DNA of 64,000 nucleotides from a virus. Numbering within the stretch: the stretch's first letter is position 1; the number at the start of each line of letters is the position of its first letter. The stretch lies in the IMG/VR virus record IMGVR_UViG_3300042905_002966, positions 1 to 64,000 of that record, one strand, 5' to 3'. Positions 54,942 to 63,835 of the stretch are shown here, piece by piece. The notes under the pieces were generated by a model. The model was given only the letters and a program-made list of their open reading frames with translations. It was not told where the DNA came from and ran no database searches. Made by a program: the position numbers and the translations under genes.

Positions 54942-55716
54942 TATTTATCTCCAATTCAATAAATCTTTGACCTTTAGGTGGAAACTTATTTTCAATACTG
55001 GATATGTGATCTAATACCAATTTGCACAACTTATTACCAATAGATCTTGTCATATGTTTACAAAGATATTTTATTCTAATAACACAATATCCATGTGTTA
55101 ACAATAAACCATTTTTTCTTTCATCAGATTTAATAATTTTTTGAAGCTTATCTTCGCCCCATAATGGAAGAAAATGCTGTGGCCCATCTATCTCTATTAT
55201 AGTGCGAAGTTGTGGCAAAAACAAATCTATTTCAAAATCTCCCGGTATGAGATTATTCTTGTGCAACATAATATCATAACCAAGTTTTTCTAATTTAATT
55301 CTCAATATTTTTTCCGCCTTAGATCCTTCAATTGATGCCTGACGCAATGCTCGTCCAGCCATCTCTTGTAGTTCTCTTTTTTTAATAGCCGACATTTCAT
55401 CCCATCGTTTTTTAACCTGTGAACAAAAATCATCTTTTTTGGATTTTGGCATCTCTTTCCAGTTTTGTCTTATTGCTATGCCAATCTTATCTTTTTCTTG
55501 TTCTGTTCTTTTTTTTCCTCTAGTGGGATGTTTTATTCTACCGCTTTTTAGAGCTAATGATTGAGCTTCAGATTTATCTCGTAATTGTTGTCCGTTCTTT
55601 TTGAGAATACGTTCAATTTTCTTTGGATAAGTATTTAATTCTTTTGCTATACTACACGTACTCTTATTTTTAATAACGTATTGTTCTACAATATATTCTT
55701 CGTTTAGATCAGACAT
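54934..55716 (-). CDS. Vsr/DUF559-like endonuclease with HTH
   Basis: 260 residues from the ATG at 55716 (AGGA about ten bases upstream). A longer start at 55773 would run into the next gene. Residues 10-45 form a helix-turn-helix (IKNKSTCSIAKELNTYPKKIERIL), followed by a basic, helical spacer. Residues 130-215 are a PD-(D/E)xK-type core: E135 in SKAEKIL, D164 in DFEIDLF, E175 and D177 with H181 in EIDGPQHF. This is the layout of DUF559 and very-short-patch-repair-like nucleases, including some phage homing nucleases (I-Bth0305I type). It may be a homing endonuclease or a mismatch nickase. Its overlap with both neighbours argues it belongs to the operon. Confidence 0.65.
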   Translation of the reverse strand: MSDLNEEYIVEQYVIKNKSTCSIAKELNTYPKKIERILKKNGQQLRDKSEAQSLALKSGRIKHPTRGKKRTEQEKDKIGIAIRQNWKEMPKSKKDDFCSQVKKRWDEMSAIKKRELQEMAGRALRQASIEGSKAEKILRIKLEKLGYDIMLHKNNLIPGDFEIDLFLPQLRTIIEIDGPQHFLPLWGEDKLQKIIKSDERKNGLLLTHGYCVIRIKYLCKHMTRSIGNKLCKLVLDHISSIENKFPPKGQRFIELEINNE

Positions 55717-56182
55717 TAGAATAATCCTGTTGAGTAAGAGAAAGTAACTGACTAACATTCCAGTTGTCAACAATTCCTACTGTTTTCTTATTGCAAAAAT
55801 TGTATATCATAGCCTCATGTGACTCACTACGGGCAATGATTTTTAATCTTGAATCACGTAATATATTTGTTATAGCGGAATATTTTGATGGATACGTTAA
55901 CCATTCTAGATTCCATAAGTATAAAAATTTATTTGCATTATTATTAGATTTTAATAAAATACTAGCTTCATCTATAGTTGTAGCAATTGCCGTATGGTGA
56001 TATCCAGACAAAAATGATACGCTTTTGCATGAAAACATAGCTGGTATTACTGGAACAGAAGCTCTTTTAAAGAAAACCGATACACATAAATCATTTTGTG
56101 ATAATGTTTTATTAAATTCTTTTATGAGATAAAATGACTTTTGTGATGGCCCAAGGTTGTCAACAATAGCCGCTATGTTCAT
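55709..56182 (-). CDS. Glycosyltransferase-region protein, unknown
   Basis: 157 residues. A Rossmann-like start (NIAAIVDNLGPSQKSFYLIKEFN) is followed by a strand-helix pattern with KFLYLWNLEWL and RLKIIARSESH. It resembles the N-terminal half of a GT-B transferase, but no donor site is present. It may be a truncated transferase or a binding subunit of a two-part one. It is in line with genes for glycosyltransferases and overlaps the nuclease gene by eight bases. Confidence 0.45.
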   Translation of the reverse strand: MNIAAIVDNLGPSQKSFYLIKEFNKTLSQNDLCVSVFFKRASVPVIPAMFSCKSVSFLSGYHHTAIATTIDEASILLKSNNNANKFLYLWNLEWLTYPSKYSAITNILRDSRLKIIARSESHEAMIYNFCNKKTVGIVDNWNVSQLLSLTQQDYSNV

Positions 56183-56187
56183 AATAA

Positions 56188-56871
56188 TTACCTTTCTATC
56201 GTACCGCTAAACGATATGTTGCTGAGTTGATTACATAAATATGGATAAGTGTGATAAACATTAAAATTGTTTAAATGAAAAATATGATTTAGATGCCAAT
56301 CAATCGGTAAAGCAAATGGCACTATTGTATCTAATGTTTTTTGTGCTGATTTCTTATTATATATTAGTGATGATGTTGTATTAGTTGCTGGATGCCCTGA
56401 CAAGATATACCCATTAAATATTTGCTTAACCGGTAATATATTGTGACTAAAAGCGCCGCCTATAAATATTATGTCCCAATCGCTTGGAGCATCAGATATA
56501 ACATCATTTAATGTAATACTATTTTCATAAAAATTACAATCATCTTCAAGAACTAGTAATTCATCGTAATCGCTTTCAAGAAACAATTCTAATGATTTTA
56601 TATGCTTAATACATAGAGATATTGATGCTAACGAAAGCTCCCTATACACAGAATATGGGGACATGCTATGTTTGAGCGTTACATTTGAGTGCTTGTCAGT
56701 TGTGGCCTTATCATTAATATAATATTTATCAATTATATCTTTTGTTAGTTGTTCTTTGTCAAAATCTGTTATAAAACTATAGTCTTGTATATTTTGTTTT
56801 TCAAGCTGGTCCTCTATGTGTTTTTTTCTATCTGTTAATTTTTGATAGTGCAATATGTGAGTTTTAAGCAT
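56188..56871 (-). CDS. Glycosyltransferase, GT25-like
   Basis: 227 residues. Features of GT25 (LPS galactosyltransferase LgtB type): an early segment with DRKKHIEDQLEKQNI, the strand-helix SLASISLCIKHIKSLELFL, and the acidic metal site LVLEDDCNFY near residues 106-115. A GAF near 140 and a C-terminal DWHLNHIF follow. It would add a hexose from an NDP sugar to a glycan. There is no membrane anchor. It overlaps the next upstream gene by eight bases. Confidence 0.72.
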   Translation of the reverse strand: MLKTHILHYQKLTDRKKHIEDQLEKQNIQDYSFITDFDKEQLTKDIIDKYYINDKATTDKHSNVTLKHSMSPYSVYRELSLASISLCIKHIKSLELFLESDYDELLVLEDDCNFYENSITLNDVISDAPSDWDIIFIGGAFSHNILPVKQIFNGYILSGHPATNTTSSLIYNKKSAQKTLDTIVPFALPIDWHLNHIFHLNNFNVYHTYPYLCNQLSNISFSGTIER

Positions 56872-57679
56872 TGATCTTCTCCAGCATATAGTTAGACAAA
56901 CCTTCGGGAGAGCAATAATAGTTATGCCATTTTCTTCCAGACATAGATATTGTGGACATTAAGTTCTTTTTATTAAGAACAGATCTAATAGTATCCGATA
57001 TTTCATTAACCCAGTTATTTATTGGTATAAATGGGGCAGTATTATAAAAGTCAACATTTGGCTGTGGAACAGATAAAACAACACACCCACACATCATAGC
57101 TTCAAAAAACCTAAATGTTTCAAAACTAGCCGATCCGGTTGGAACAAGTGCTATTTTGGTATTATTCATTATCGCACAATAGTCTTCTATTTTAGCCCCA
57201 TTATTCCATCCATTGTACCATAATTCCTTGTATTTGACACCATTTAAAGTCTTGGCTATCTCTATAGCATTTTTAAAATCTGTCCTTCTGTATGGGTCAT
57301 ATTGGCCCATCCAGCACCAATCGTACTCCCTATCATGTATATTTTTGCTAAAATCGGTAAATCCATTTAACTCACACAATGGCAGGGCAAATATCCGTGG
57401 TATATTTTCTACAGAATTAACATCACGATAATTTGACATTGGTATATATTGTTTAAAAATATAAGCAACATCTGGATCATTAATCTGTTGTGGTATTTTA
57501 TGTGTTTCGTCTGATGTTAGTATTAATATCTTTTTATGTTTTGTTTTTGGCGTTGCATCACTCCAAACCTGTAAGACAAAAGAAAAATCATCTTGTAATT
57601 GTTTGGAAAGTATCTCTGCCGCCTTTTGGTATACATGAGAGTCTGGATTTTTATCAATTAGATTAATTATTTCAGACAT
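56864..57679 (-). CDS. Glycosyltransferase, GT-B fold
   Basis: 271 residues. The C-terminal donor domain is recognisable: IALVPTGSASFETFRFFEAMMCGCVVLSV (residues about 170-200) is the GT-B sugar-nucleotide site with the E of the EAM(A/M)xG motif. The N-terminal half is short, with WCWMGQYDPYRR in the middle, so this is a compact exostosin/GT1-type transferase. The sugar is not predictable. It is coupled to the dehydratase gene upstream by an eight-base overlap. Confidence 0.68.
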   Translation of the reverse strand: MSEIINLIDKNPDSHVYQKAAEILSKQLQDDFSFVLQVWSDATPKTKHKKILILTSDETHKIPQQINDPDVAYIFKQYIPMSNYRDVNSVENIPRIFALPLCELNGFTDFSKNIHDREYDWCWMGQYDPYRRTDFKNAIEIAKTLNGVKYKELWYNGWNNGAKIEDYCAIMNNTKIALVPTGSASFETFRFFEAMMCGCVVLSVPQPNVDFYNTAPFIPINNWVNEISDTIRSVLNKKNLMSTISMSGRKWHNYYCSPEGLSNYMLEKINA

Positions 57680-58847
57680 TATTTCCGTACTCGTTTATTA
57701 GATTGCATATTTTATGTATATCTTTTTCGGTCAAATCTTGATGATTAGGCAAGTACATACCATAATTATCAATCAAATTTGAATTTTTGCTCTTATACTC
57801 TTTATACTTTTTTTTCCAAGCTGGCTGTGTTCCCATGCTTCCAGATATTAGTGGCCTACATTCTATATTATTTGTTTTAAATATTTGATACATTATATCT
57901 TTATTTTTTACAATTAGCGGGTATCCCATATTCGATATAACATTTTGATCTTTTGTGGCTATTGGCTTCCATAAGTCTTTTCGAATACAATTTACATATT
58001 GAAAATAATTTTTCTGCCTCTTTGTTACTATGTCTGATATTTTATCCATTTGGTTAATTCCAATAAACGCCTGTAGATCAGTTGATCTTAAATTAAATCC
58101 CATATGATAAAATGTATATAATGATGATATAGAATTTTCTGGTATATTATTAGATGCTCTATAGAAAGCTTTTGTGTTGCTGTCTAAGTCCCTATCCCAT
58201 CCATGACTTCTAATCATTTTTATAATATTTGCTAGGTCTTTATTGTTTGTACATACCATTCCGCCTTCAATTGTTGATATGTGATGCCCAAAATAAAATG
58301 AGAAAGATGAAGCTAATCCAAAAGATCCAAGCTTTTTACTATTTACCTCAGAGCCAAGGCTTTCACATGTATCCTCAATTATTAATATATTTTTTTCGTT
58401 GCATAGATCAATAATCTTTTGAATATTAGAATTTAAACCAAGCACATGTACTAGCATAATTGCTGCTGGATTTTCTTCTTTAATAATTCTTTCTAGATCT
58501 TCTATGTCAATGCCAAGGTTATGCATATCACAGTCACACAGTATTGGAATCAATCCAAGCTGCATTGCTGGAAAAACTGTTGTAGACCATGAAATTTGTG
58601 GAACTATTATTTTGTCATTTTTTAACATTCCAGATTGGAGTAAACCAGAAACTATTAATAGATTCGCAGAAGAACCAGAATTACAATAGATAGAATGTTC
58701 ACATCCAATAAATTCAGAAAATTCTTTTTCAAACTTAATTGTTTGTTCGCCCTTTGTTAGCTGTGGCATGTTTTGAAGCCAAAACGCCAACTTTTGTATA
58801 TCATATTTGTCTATAATATCTGAACACAATTTTATTGGTTTATTCAT
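57672..58847 (-). CDS. colD: ColD-like GDP-4-keto-6-deoxymannose 3-dehydratase
   Basis: 391 residues, a complete DegT/DnrJ/EryC1-fold PLP enzyme. The usual Schiff-base lysine is absent. In its place stands FYFGHHISTIEGG with H188 and H189; D159 (IIEDTCESLGS) should hold the PLP ring nitrogen. ColD, the 3-dehydratase of GDP-colitose synthesis, is the known enzyme of this family with histidine at position 188 in an almost identical motif, and E1 of ascarylose synthesis has a similar change. Thus the enzyme probably removes the C3 hydroxyl of GDP-4-keto-6-deoxymannose, the product of Gmd encoded at 1890-2888, with glutamate as amino donor. A plain aminotransferase is unlikely without the lysine. 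It is translationally coupled to the GT10 gene. Confidence 0.85.
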   Translation of the reverse strand: MNKPIKLCSDIIDKYDIQKLAFWLQNMPQLTKGEQTIKFEKEFSEFIGCEHSIYCNSGSSANLLIVSGLLQSGMLKNDKIIVPQISWSTTVFPAMQLGLIPILCDCDMHNLGIDIEDLERIIKEENPAAIMLVHVLGLNSNIQKIIDLCNEKNILIIEDTCESLGSEVNSKKLGSFGLASSFSFYFGHHISTIEGGMVCTNNKDLANIIKMIRSHGWDRDLDSNTKAFYRASNNIPENSISSLYTFYHMGFNLRSTDLQAFIGINQMDKISDIVTKRQKNYFQYVNCIRKDLWKPIATKDQNVISNMGYPLIVKNKDIMYQIFKTNNIECRPLISGSMGTQPAWKKKYKEYKSKNSNLIDNYGMYLPNHQDLTEKDIHKICNLINEYGNNV

Positions 58848-59761
58848 TCTACAATCGTTTCTAATTTAGAGAGTATAAATTCTGGAGTGGCACATTCTGG
58901 TATTTTATTATCTGGAAAACATGGTTGTGTTTGTATATCGTAGAATAATTCTTCATTTTTGTATATCTGAAAAACACGATCATGCACTTCATCTAGATTA
59001 TCAAACCTTCTCACATGTATAAACCCATCTTTATTAAACTCTTCTTCTACATCAATTCCGCCCCAATAAATTGGTATTGACCCCTCAGACATTGGGTGTA
59101 TTAATTTTTCTGTAATCCATCCCGGTAAATCACTATTATCATATGTTAAATGAAATTTAAAATTCTTTATAAAATCTATTTTATCTTTTTCGTCCCCATT
59201 CAGTTTTGGGCAGGTTTGACAAAAATTGCCACGGCTTTCTACCAATAGACCCTTTGAGGTTGCAAAATTTATGAATTGTGGATAAGCTGTAGCACGATAT
59301 CCTAAAGAATTATTTGTTAAAGCTGAACAAAATTTATCTTTTGTTTGTTTTTCTTTTGGCGTTATTAGTTTTTTGGGGCTAACTAAATAGGCTTGATTTC
59401 TACCGGGATGATATTGGTTATTAAACCAATCTATATACATAGACCATAATGGTATTCTTATATTTTTGTCATGGTTAAACTTGCATGATGTTATAGAAAA
59501 ATCACATTCTGTATAATTTGGATCTCCAATTCTATCCAGTGACTCTACATACCAGTGAATAATTTTAGATTTACCCCTAAATGCTCTAGTAACATTTTTA
59601 GCCGCTACACTTTCTGTATTTTGGCATATAACGATATCTGGAGTTTCGTTTTGTAAGTTAGCAATAACATCATACTTTAATTTTAGTGTGTTGGTGATAA
59701 GATTATCATGAGGGAAAAATCCTCCCCACATATTATAAAAATTAATCTTGATTTGCCTCAT
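58844..59761 (-). CDS. GT10-family fucosyltransferase-like protein
   Basis: 305 residues. The GT10 signature lies at 201-235: FKFHLTYDNS, then GWITEKLIHPMSEGSIPIYWGG, close to the (F/Y)xLxFENS...YxTEKl...AxxxGxVPVxxG of alpha-1,3-fucosyltransferases. These enzymes use GDP-fucose or related GDP-6-deoxy sugars. The overlap of four bases with the ColD-like gene suggests that its donor could be the GDP-3,6-dideoxy sugar made by this pathway instead of GDP-fucose. There is no membrane anchor. A cysteine pair (FCQTCP) precedes the donor domain. Confidence 0.78.
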   Translation of the reverse strand: MRQIKINFYNMWGGFFPHDNLITNTLKLKYDVIANLQNETPDIVICQNTESVAAKNVTRAFRGKSKIIHWYVESLDRIGDPNYTECDFSITSCKFNHDKNIRIPLWSMYIDWFNNQYHPGRNQAYLVSPKKLITPKEKQTKDKFCSALTNNSLGYRATAYPQFINFATSKGLLVESRGNFCQTCPKLNGDEKDKIDFIKNFKFHLTYDNSDLPGWITEKLIHPMSEGSIPIYWGGIDVEEEFNKDGFIHVRRFDNLDEVHDRVFQIYKNEELFYDIQTQPCFPDNKIPECATPEFILSKLETIVE

Positions 59762-60518
59762 TTAAAATTCTTTCTTTCCAGTATGTCATTGTTAATGTTT
59801 TAGATTTAAATAGCGAATAATCAAAATTGTCAATTATATTTTTTAAAAAATCCTCTGTTACTTCTTTCCAATCGTCTATATAAACTATTGGTAGCTTTTC
59901 ATTAAAAAAATGTGTTATATGTTTTTTTACTATTGGTATACATCCAAGATATAGAGCTTCCCATACTCTATGCGTATCTATGCCATTTCCGCGTGGGCAT
60001 AGGCAATATTTATATGTGCATAAATTATTAACATATGAATCAAATGCTATACCATTTATACATCTATACATATCAGCATTTATTTTTTTCATCCAAATAT
60101 CGTAACAAAGATTATATCTTTCGGATGGAAAAGTATCTGGATTAAATTGTGCAAAAATTCTATTTTTTCTCTCTTGTTTGCTATATATTGCTTTATTAAT
60201 TAAGTTTCTTTTATTAGGATGCCAATGCTCATTTTCTAATCCTATTGGAATAGGTGAGATCTTTTCATGGACATAGTTAACATTTGTACCGTACCACTTA
60301 ATTAAGTTAATTGGTATATCTGTGCGTTCAATAGAATGGTCACTATTATGTGTCACTAATATAAATTTTATATTTGTATATTGCGCTATTCTATTCAATG
60401 CTTGTTGATATTCGTGCGTATTAGCATAAATAATTACTTTATCCTTATTTGGGATTGCATCTTGCCAAGTACATTCACAGACTTTTTTAAAACCATTCCC
60501 ATCTATGTAGTCTTGCAT
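59742..60518 (-). CDS. Exostosin/GT47-like glycosyltransferase
   Basis: 258 residues. The C-terminal half has the exostosin-type donor motif YCLCPRGNGIDTHRVWEALYLGCIPIV (about 170-195), with the E of RVWEAL and a following IVYIDDW. The N-terminal part has ANTHEYQQALNRIA. It probably transfers a sugar from an NDP donor to the growing glycan. Overlaps of 20 bases downstream and 16 bases upstream place it firmly in the operon. Confidence 0.72.
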   Translation of the reverse strand: MQDYIDGNGFKKVCECTWQDAIPNKDKVIIYANTHEYQQALNRIAQYTNIKFILVTHNSDHSIERTDIPINLIKWYGTNVNYVHEKISPIPIGLENEHWHPNKRNLINKAIYSKQERKNRIFAQFNPDTFPSERYNLCYDIWMKKINADMYRCINGIAFDSYVNNLCTYKYCLCPRGNGIDTHRVWEALYLGCIPIVKKHITHFFNEKLPIVYIDDWKEVTEDFLKNIIDNFDYSLFKSKTLTMTYWKERILNEANQD

Positions 60519-61348
60519 ATAAATTGTCCCAAATTTTTACTATGTATATGTAGATTGAAAATAGGATTATGTTCCGTATATGGCTTAACATCAAATACTG
60601 GATGTATTTCATTTAGTAGAATTTTTTGCCCTATATAATGTGATGGATCTACAAAACCAGCCCCATGACCATTATTTGTGCCACCTAAATACTGACCATA
60701 AGAACCCGGATCATATATAAAACCATTATAATTTTGAAATATTGGAAAACATTTAACTAAATTGTTTCTTAGGGCCATATTTAATAGTGACATTTCACTA
60801 ATATGATCATAGCCAAACGATAATAAATTTTGCTCCCCATGTTCTAACAACATAATAAAATACGAACATAAATCAAACAACTTTGCTGGCGTTGGAAAAT
60901 ATGAAAATGCAAATGTTGTATGTGTTAATGACATTGGTGTAATAATTACATTTTGAGAAACTTCTACATCTTTTAAATCATGGTATATTAAAACATCATT
61001 CTCAAAATGGAATACTTCATCCATTGTATCTCTTAGCATTAGTTCTAATATATAGAATATTCTTTCAGCCGTTCTATGCCAAAACAAATCTGGACTAGGA
61101 TATGTAGTATTTGGTGTGCCATGACGCCTAAATGAACATACTTGATTAAATCTTTTTAGTGTTTGCCCTTCAGCTAGTGACTCTTGATCAACCCACTTAA
61201 TATTTAACTTATCAAAAAATTCTTGTTTATATTTACAAATAAAATAAATCTCAATTTCTGGATTAAAATGTCTAGCTTGTTCTAAAGATAGTGCAACATA
61301 ATCTGGAACATCGTTTTTGTCTGATATGAATGTATTTATGAGTTTCAT
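60503..61348 (-). CDS. Putative GT-A glycosyltransferase
   Basis: 281 residues. An N-terminal strand pattern (LINTFISDKND, EIEIYFICKYKQEFFDKL) and an acidic metal-site candidate VFHFENDVLIYHDL near residues 110-124 (END in place of DxD) suggest a GT-A fold of the kind in capsular and LPS transferases. A C-terminal domain with NNGHGAGFVDPSHYIG follows. It stays unassigned to a CAZy family. It overlaps the gene downstream by 16 bases. Confidence 0.55.
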   Translation of the reverse strand: MKLINTFISDKNDVPDYVALSLEQARHFNPEIEIYFICKYKQEFFDKLNIKWVDQESLAEGQTLKRFNQVCSFRRHGTPNTTYPSPDLFWHRTAERIFYILELMLRDTMDEVFHFENDVLIYHDLKDVEVSQNVIITPMSLTHTTFAFSYFPTPAKLFDLCSYFIMLLEHGEQNLLSFGYDHISEMSLLNMALRNNLVKCFPIFQNYNGFIYDPGSYGQYLGGTNNGHGAGFVDPSHYIGQKILLNEIHPVFDVKPYTEHNPIFNLHIHSKNLGQFICKTT

Positions 61349-61349
61349 G

Positions 61350-62057
61350 CTATGTCCAAGTGTGTACAGTAAATAAGTCTATTGGAAGTGTTTTACATAG
61401 CTCTTTAGCAATTATTAATTCTTGTGTATCCCATGAAGTATATTTACCAAGAGTTTTAGTCTTTGTCAATCTAAATGTATACATCCCACTAAAGTTATGA
61501 GCCACAAAATTACCATATGTTTCAAATTCAGAAAATAAATATCTATCATCGGACAGATAGGTATTTAAGTGTTCGACAAATCTATTTATTTCTGGTAGCA
61601 TTATTCTACAAAGCTGTTTGTCAAATATCATGAAGTCATTAATAAAAGTATGATTAGCCCACTCAGTTATTCCAAAATATGATTTCATAAAATTGAAATA
61701 TGGTTCATGATGCTGCGCCCTATCGCTGATAAAGAATGTTTTTCCAGTAAAATGTATTGGACGATTAAAAATAACATCACTATCTATGCACATGTAGATA
61801 TTATTTGCTGTAAAATCTTGATATAACTTAATTAGCTGTTGATAAATCCAGTTTGGTCTTTTATAATGTATTTGTTCAATATCTACGTTTATTGCTTCTT
61901 TATCGCTAATTGATATTAGTCCATCAATAGAAACAGCATCTGGAGTAACCAGATATGTATGCATCGGAGATGGATCTAGATTACGTAAAGAATCTAGACA
62001 AAATGAAATCTTGTTATAGTCTTTTGGATGTGATAAAATTATAGCATCATATATCAT
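61350..62057 (-). CDS. Putative glycosyltransferase, DUF6492-like
   Basis: 235 residues. It has the GT-A plan: YDAIILSHPKDYNKISFCLDSLR at the N-terminus and the acidic site YMCIDSDVIFNRP (DSD, about residue 91-95). The middle is aromatic and Trp-rich, with a conserved-looking ITEWANHTFINDFMIFD. It recalls the DUF6492-type transferases of phage and bacterial surface-sugar clusters. Acceptor and donor unknown. Confidence 0.6.
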   Translation of the reverse strand: MIYDAIILSHPKDYNKISFCLDSLRNLDPSPMHTYLVTPDAVSIDGLISISDKEAINVDIEQIHYKRPNWIYQQLIKLYQDFTANNIYMCIDSDVIFNRPIHFTGKTFFISDRAQHHEPYFNFMKSYFGITEWANHTFINDFMIFDKQLCRIMLPEINRFVEHLNTYLSDDRYLFSEFETYGNFVAHNFSGMYTFRLTKTKTLGKYTSWDTQELIIAKELCKTLPIDLFTVHTWT

Positions 62058-62898
62058 AGTTTATGTCGCTCAATATATCAATTTCTTTATGTGGACAATC
62101 AATGTTATCAAAATTTAATGTACTAAGTTGTATTCTATATCCATTCTTGTATAGAGTAGATAATTTTTCTGGACTATAGTTAAAATATGATCCAGCTTTA
62201 TTTGATAGATGAGTATTTTGTATTCTATTATTTGGACTATTAACTACTGTGCTATTTTTTTGACAAACAATAATATTTGGTGTGACTGCCCAATATCTTT
62301 GCATTTGTGTTTCTAATTCGTTTGGAGATTGTTTAAAGTGATATTTCTTATCTAAATAAGACAATTCATCAAATATTTGAATTAGATCGGCTTTACGAAA
62401 AATATGACCATCTAAAGAATGTGAATAACTCCAATAAGAACCATAGTTATAAGCTGTTTTTGGGATTAATAAATAATCTGTAGTTTCAAAACAAATTCTC
62501 GGAATATCATCAATTACTTCATGTAAGTGTTCTCTTTTAATTGTATTCAAACCTAGTCTTAATGATATAGTACAAAATTCTTCATGATTAAATATTTGAT
62601 CACATATTATGTGGTTTGTATTTTTATATACAATATCATCATCTGTAAATAAACAGATATACTGGTTAACGGCATTTTTACATAGGTCTAAACAGTCATG
62701 GTATATAGAAGACGTTTGTTGAAAAATATTTATATCTTGATGTTCATTGCTTAATATATCAAGCATCTTACTATAATTATCATCATATTTTTCTAAAACT
62801 AATATTTGATTACAATCAAGAAAATTTCTTTTAATTGATTTAATGCATAGATCTAATTGTAGTGGGCGATTTTTACTAAAAATTATTGATGTAATCAT
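62047..62898 (-). CDS. GT2-like glycosyltransferase
   Basis: 283 residues from the ATG at 62898, which has GAGGG eight bases upstream; in-frame ATGs at 62913 and 62931 lack a site. The GT2 start (ITSIIFSKNRPLQLDLCIKSI) and metal site LFTDDDIVYK (DDD) are clear. The rest is less conserved. It overlaps the Fcl-like gene by 23 bases and the next gene by 11. It would transfer a hexose or deoxyhexose from an NDP sugar. Confidence 0.7.
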   Translation of the reverse strand: MITSIIFSKNRPLQLDLCIKSIKRNFLDCNQILVLEKYDDNYSKMLDILSNEHQDINIFQQTSSIYHDCLDLCKNAVNQYICLFTDDDIVYKNTNHIICDQIFNHEEFCTISLRLGLNTIKREHLHEVIDDIPRICFETTDYLLIPKTAYNYGSYWSYSHSLDGHIFRKADLIQIFDELSYLDKKYHFKQSPNELETQMQRYWAVTPNIIVCQKNSTVVNSPNNRIQNTHLSNKAGSYFNYSPEKLSTLYKNGYRIQLSTLNFDNIDCPHKEIDILSDINYDI

Positions 62899-63835
62899 TA
62901 AATCTACCCTCATTTTGATTAAACCACTCAACGGTATATTTTATACCATCCATAAAGGATGTTTTGGCTTGAAAGCCCAGCAACGACTTCGCCCTGTTAG
63001 TATCTAAACATCTCCTTGGTTGTCCATCTGGAAAATTTGAATTAAATTGTATGCTTCCAGTATATCCCATTTCTTTTCCAATAAGCGATGCCAGATCTCT
63101 AATATTAATTTCATTACCAGTTCCTATATTAATAGGTTCTGGAGACACATTAGCCGTAATGGATTTTACTATGGCTTCTGCACAATCATCTACATATAAA
63201 AATTCTCTACTAGCGTTACCAGTACCCCATATTTCTACTACATCTTCTTTTTTGATTATTGCTCGCTTATATTTCAAGATAAGAGCTGGTATAACATGAC
63301 TAATTCTTGGATCAAAATTATCATTTGGTCCATACATATTTACTGGAATTAAATTGACACAATTAAAATTATATTGTTGTTTATACGCTATAAGCATTTG
63401 CATTAATGTTTTTTTTGCTATCCCGTATGGAGCATTGGTTTCTTCTGGAAAACCATTCCATATATCATCTTCATTAAATGGAACTGGAGTAAATTTGGGA
63501 TATGCGCATACTGTTCCGGCCATTACGAAATTTTCTAACTTGTCATATTGTCTACAGGCTTCTATTAAATTAACACCCATTATTAAATTTTCATAAAAGA
63601 ATAAACCCGGATTTTCTTTATTTGCTTGAATACCCCCAACTCTTGCCGCCAAGTGTACAACAATATCTGGTTGATAATGAGCCAACATACAATCAACATA
63701 TTTCTTATTTGTTAGATCCCACTTCGCTTTTCCATTTGCTGGAAGTATATCGTATTTAGTTTCTTCTGATAGTTTTTTAATTACAGCAGTGCCAAGAAAT
63801 CCATTTGCTCCAGTTACTAATACTTTTTTAGACAT
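62876..63835 (-). CDS. GDP-fucose synthase-like 3,5-epimerase/4-reductase (Fcl or ColC-like)
   Basis: 319 residues, the normal length for Fcl/WcaG. The NAD(P) loop is VTGANGFLG (7-15). Catalytic positions line up with E. coli Fcl at an offset of one: T108 (Ser in most), C110 of VCAYPK, Y137/K141 in APYGIAKK, and H180 in DPRISHVIP. The enzyme turns GDP-4-keto-6-deoxymannose into GDP-L-fucose, or, in colitose synthesis, the ColD product into GDP-L-colitose. I cannot decide which from sequence alone. With Gmd and the ColD-like dehydratase in the same genome, the ColC role is as likely. Confidence 0.85.
   Translation of the reverse strand: MSKKVLVTGANGFLGTAVIKKLSEETKYDILPANGKAKWDLTNKKYVDCMLAHYQPDIVVHLAARVGGIQANKENPGLFFYENLIMGVNLIEACRQYDKLENFVMAGTVCAYPKFTPVPFNEDDIWNGFPEETNAPYGIAKKTLMQMLIAYKQQYNFNCVNLIPVNMYGPNDNFDPRISHVIPALILKYKRAIIKKEDVVEIWGTGNASREFLYVDDCAEAIVKSITANVSPEPINIGTGNEINIRDLASLIGKEMGYTGSIQFNSNFPDGQPRRCLDTNRAKSLLGFQAKTSFMDGIKYTVEWFNQNEGRFNDYINNF

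Noticed and set aside
57672-58847. Ordinary sugar aminotransferase
   Set aside because: The lysine needed for transamination is replaced by histidine in a motif nearly identical to ColD.
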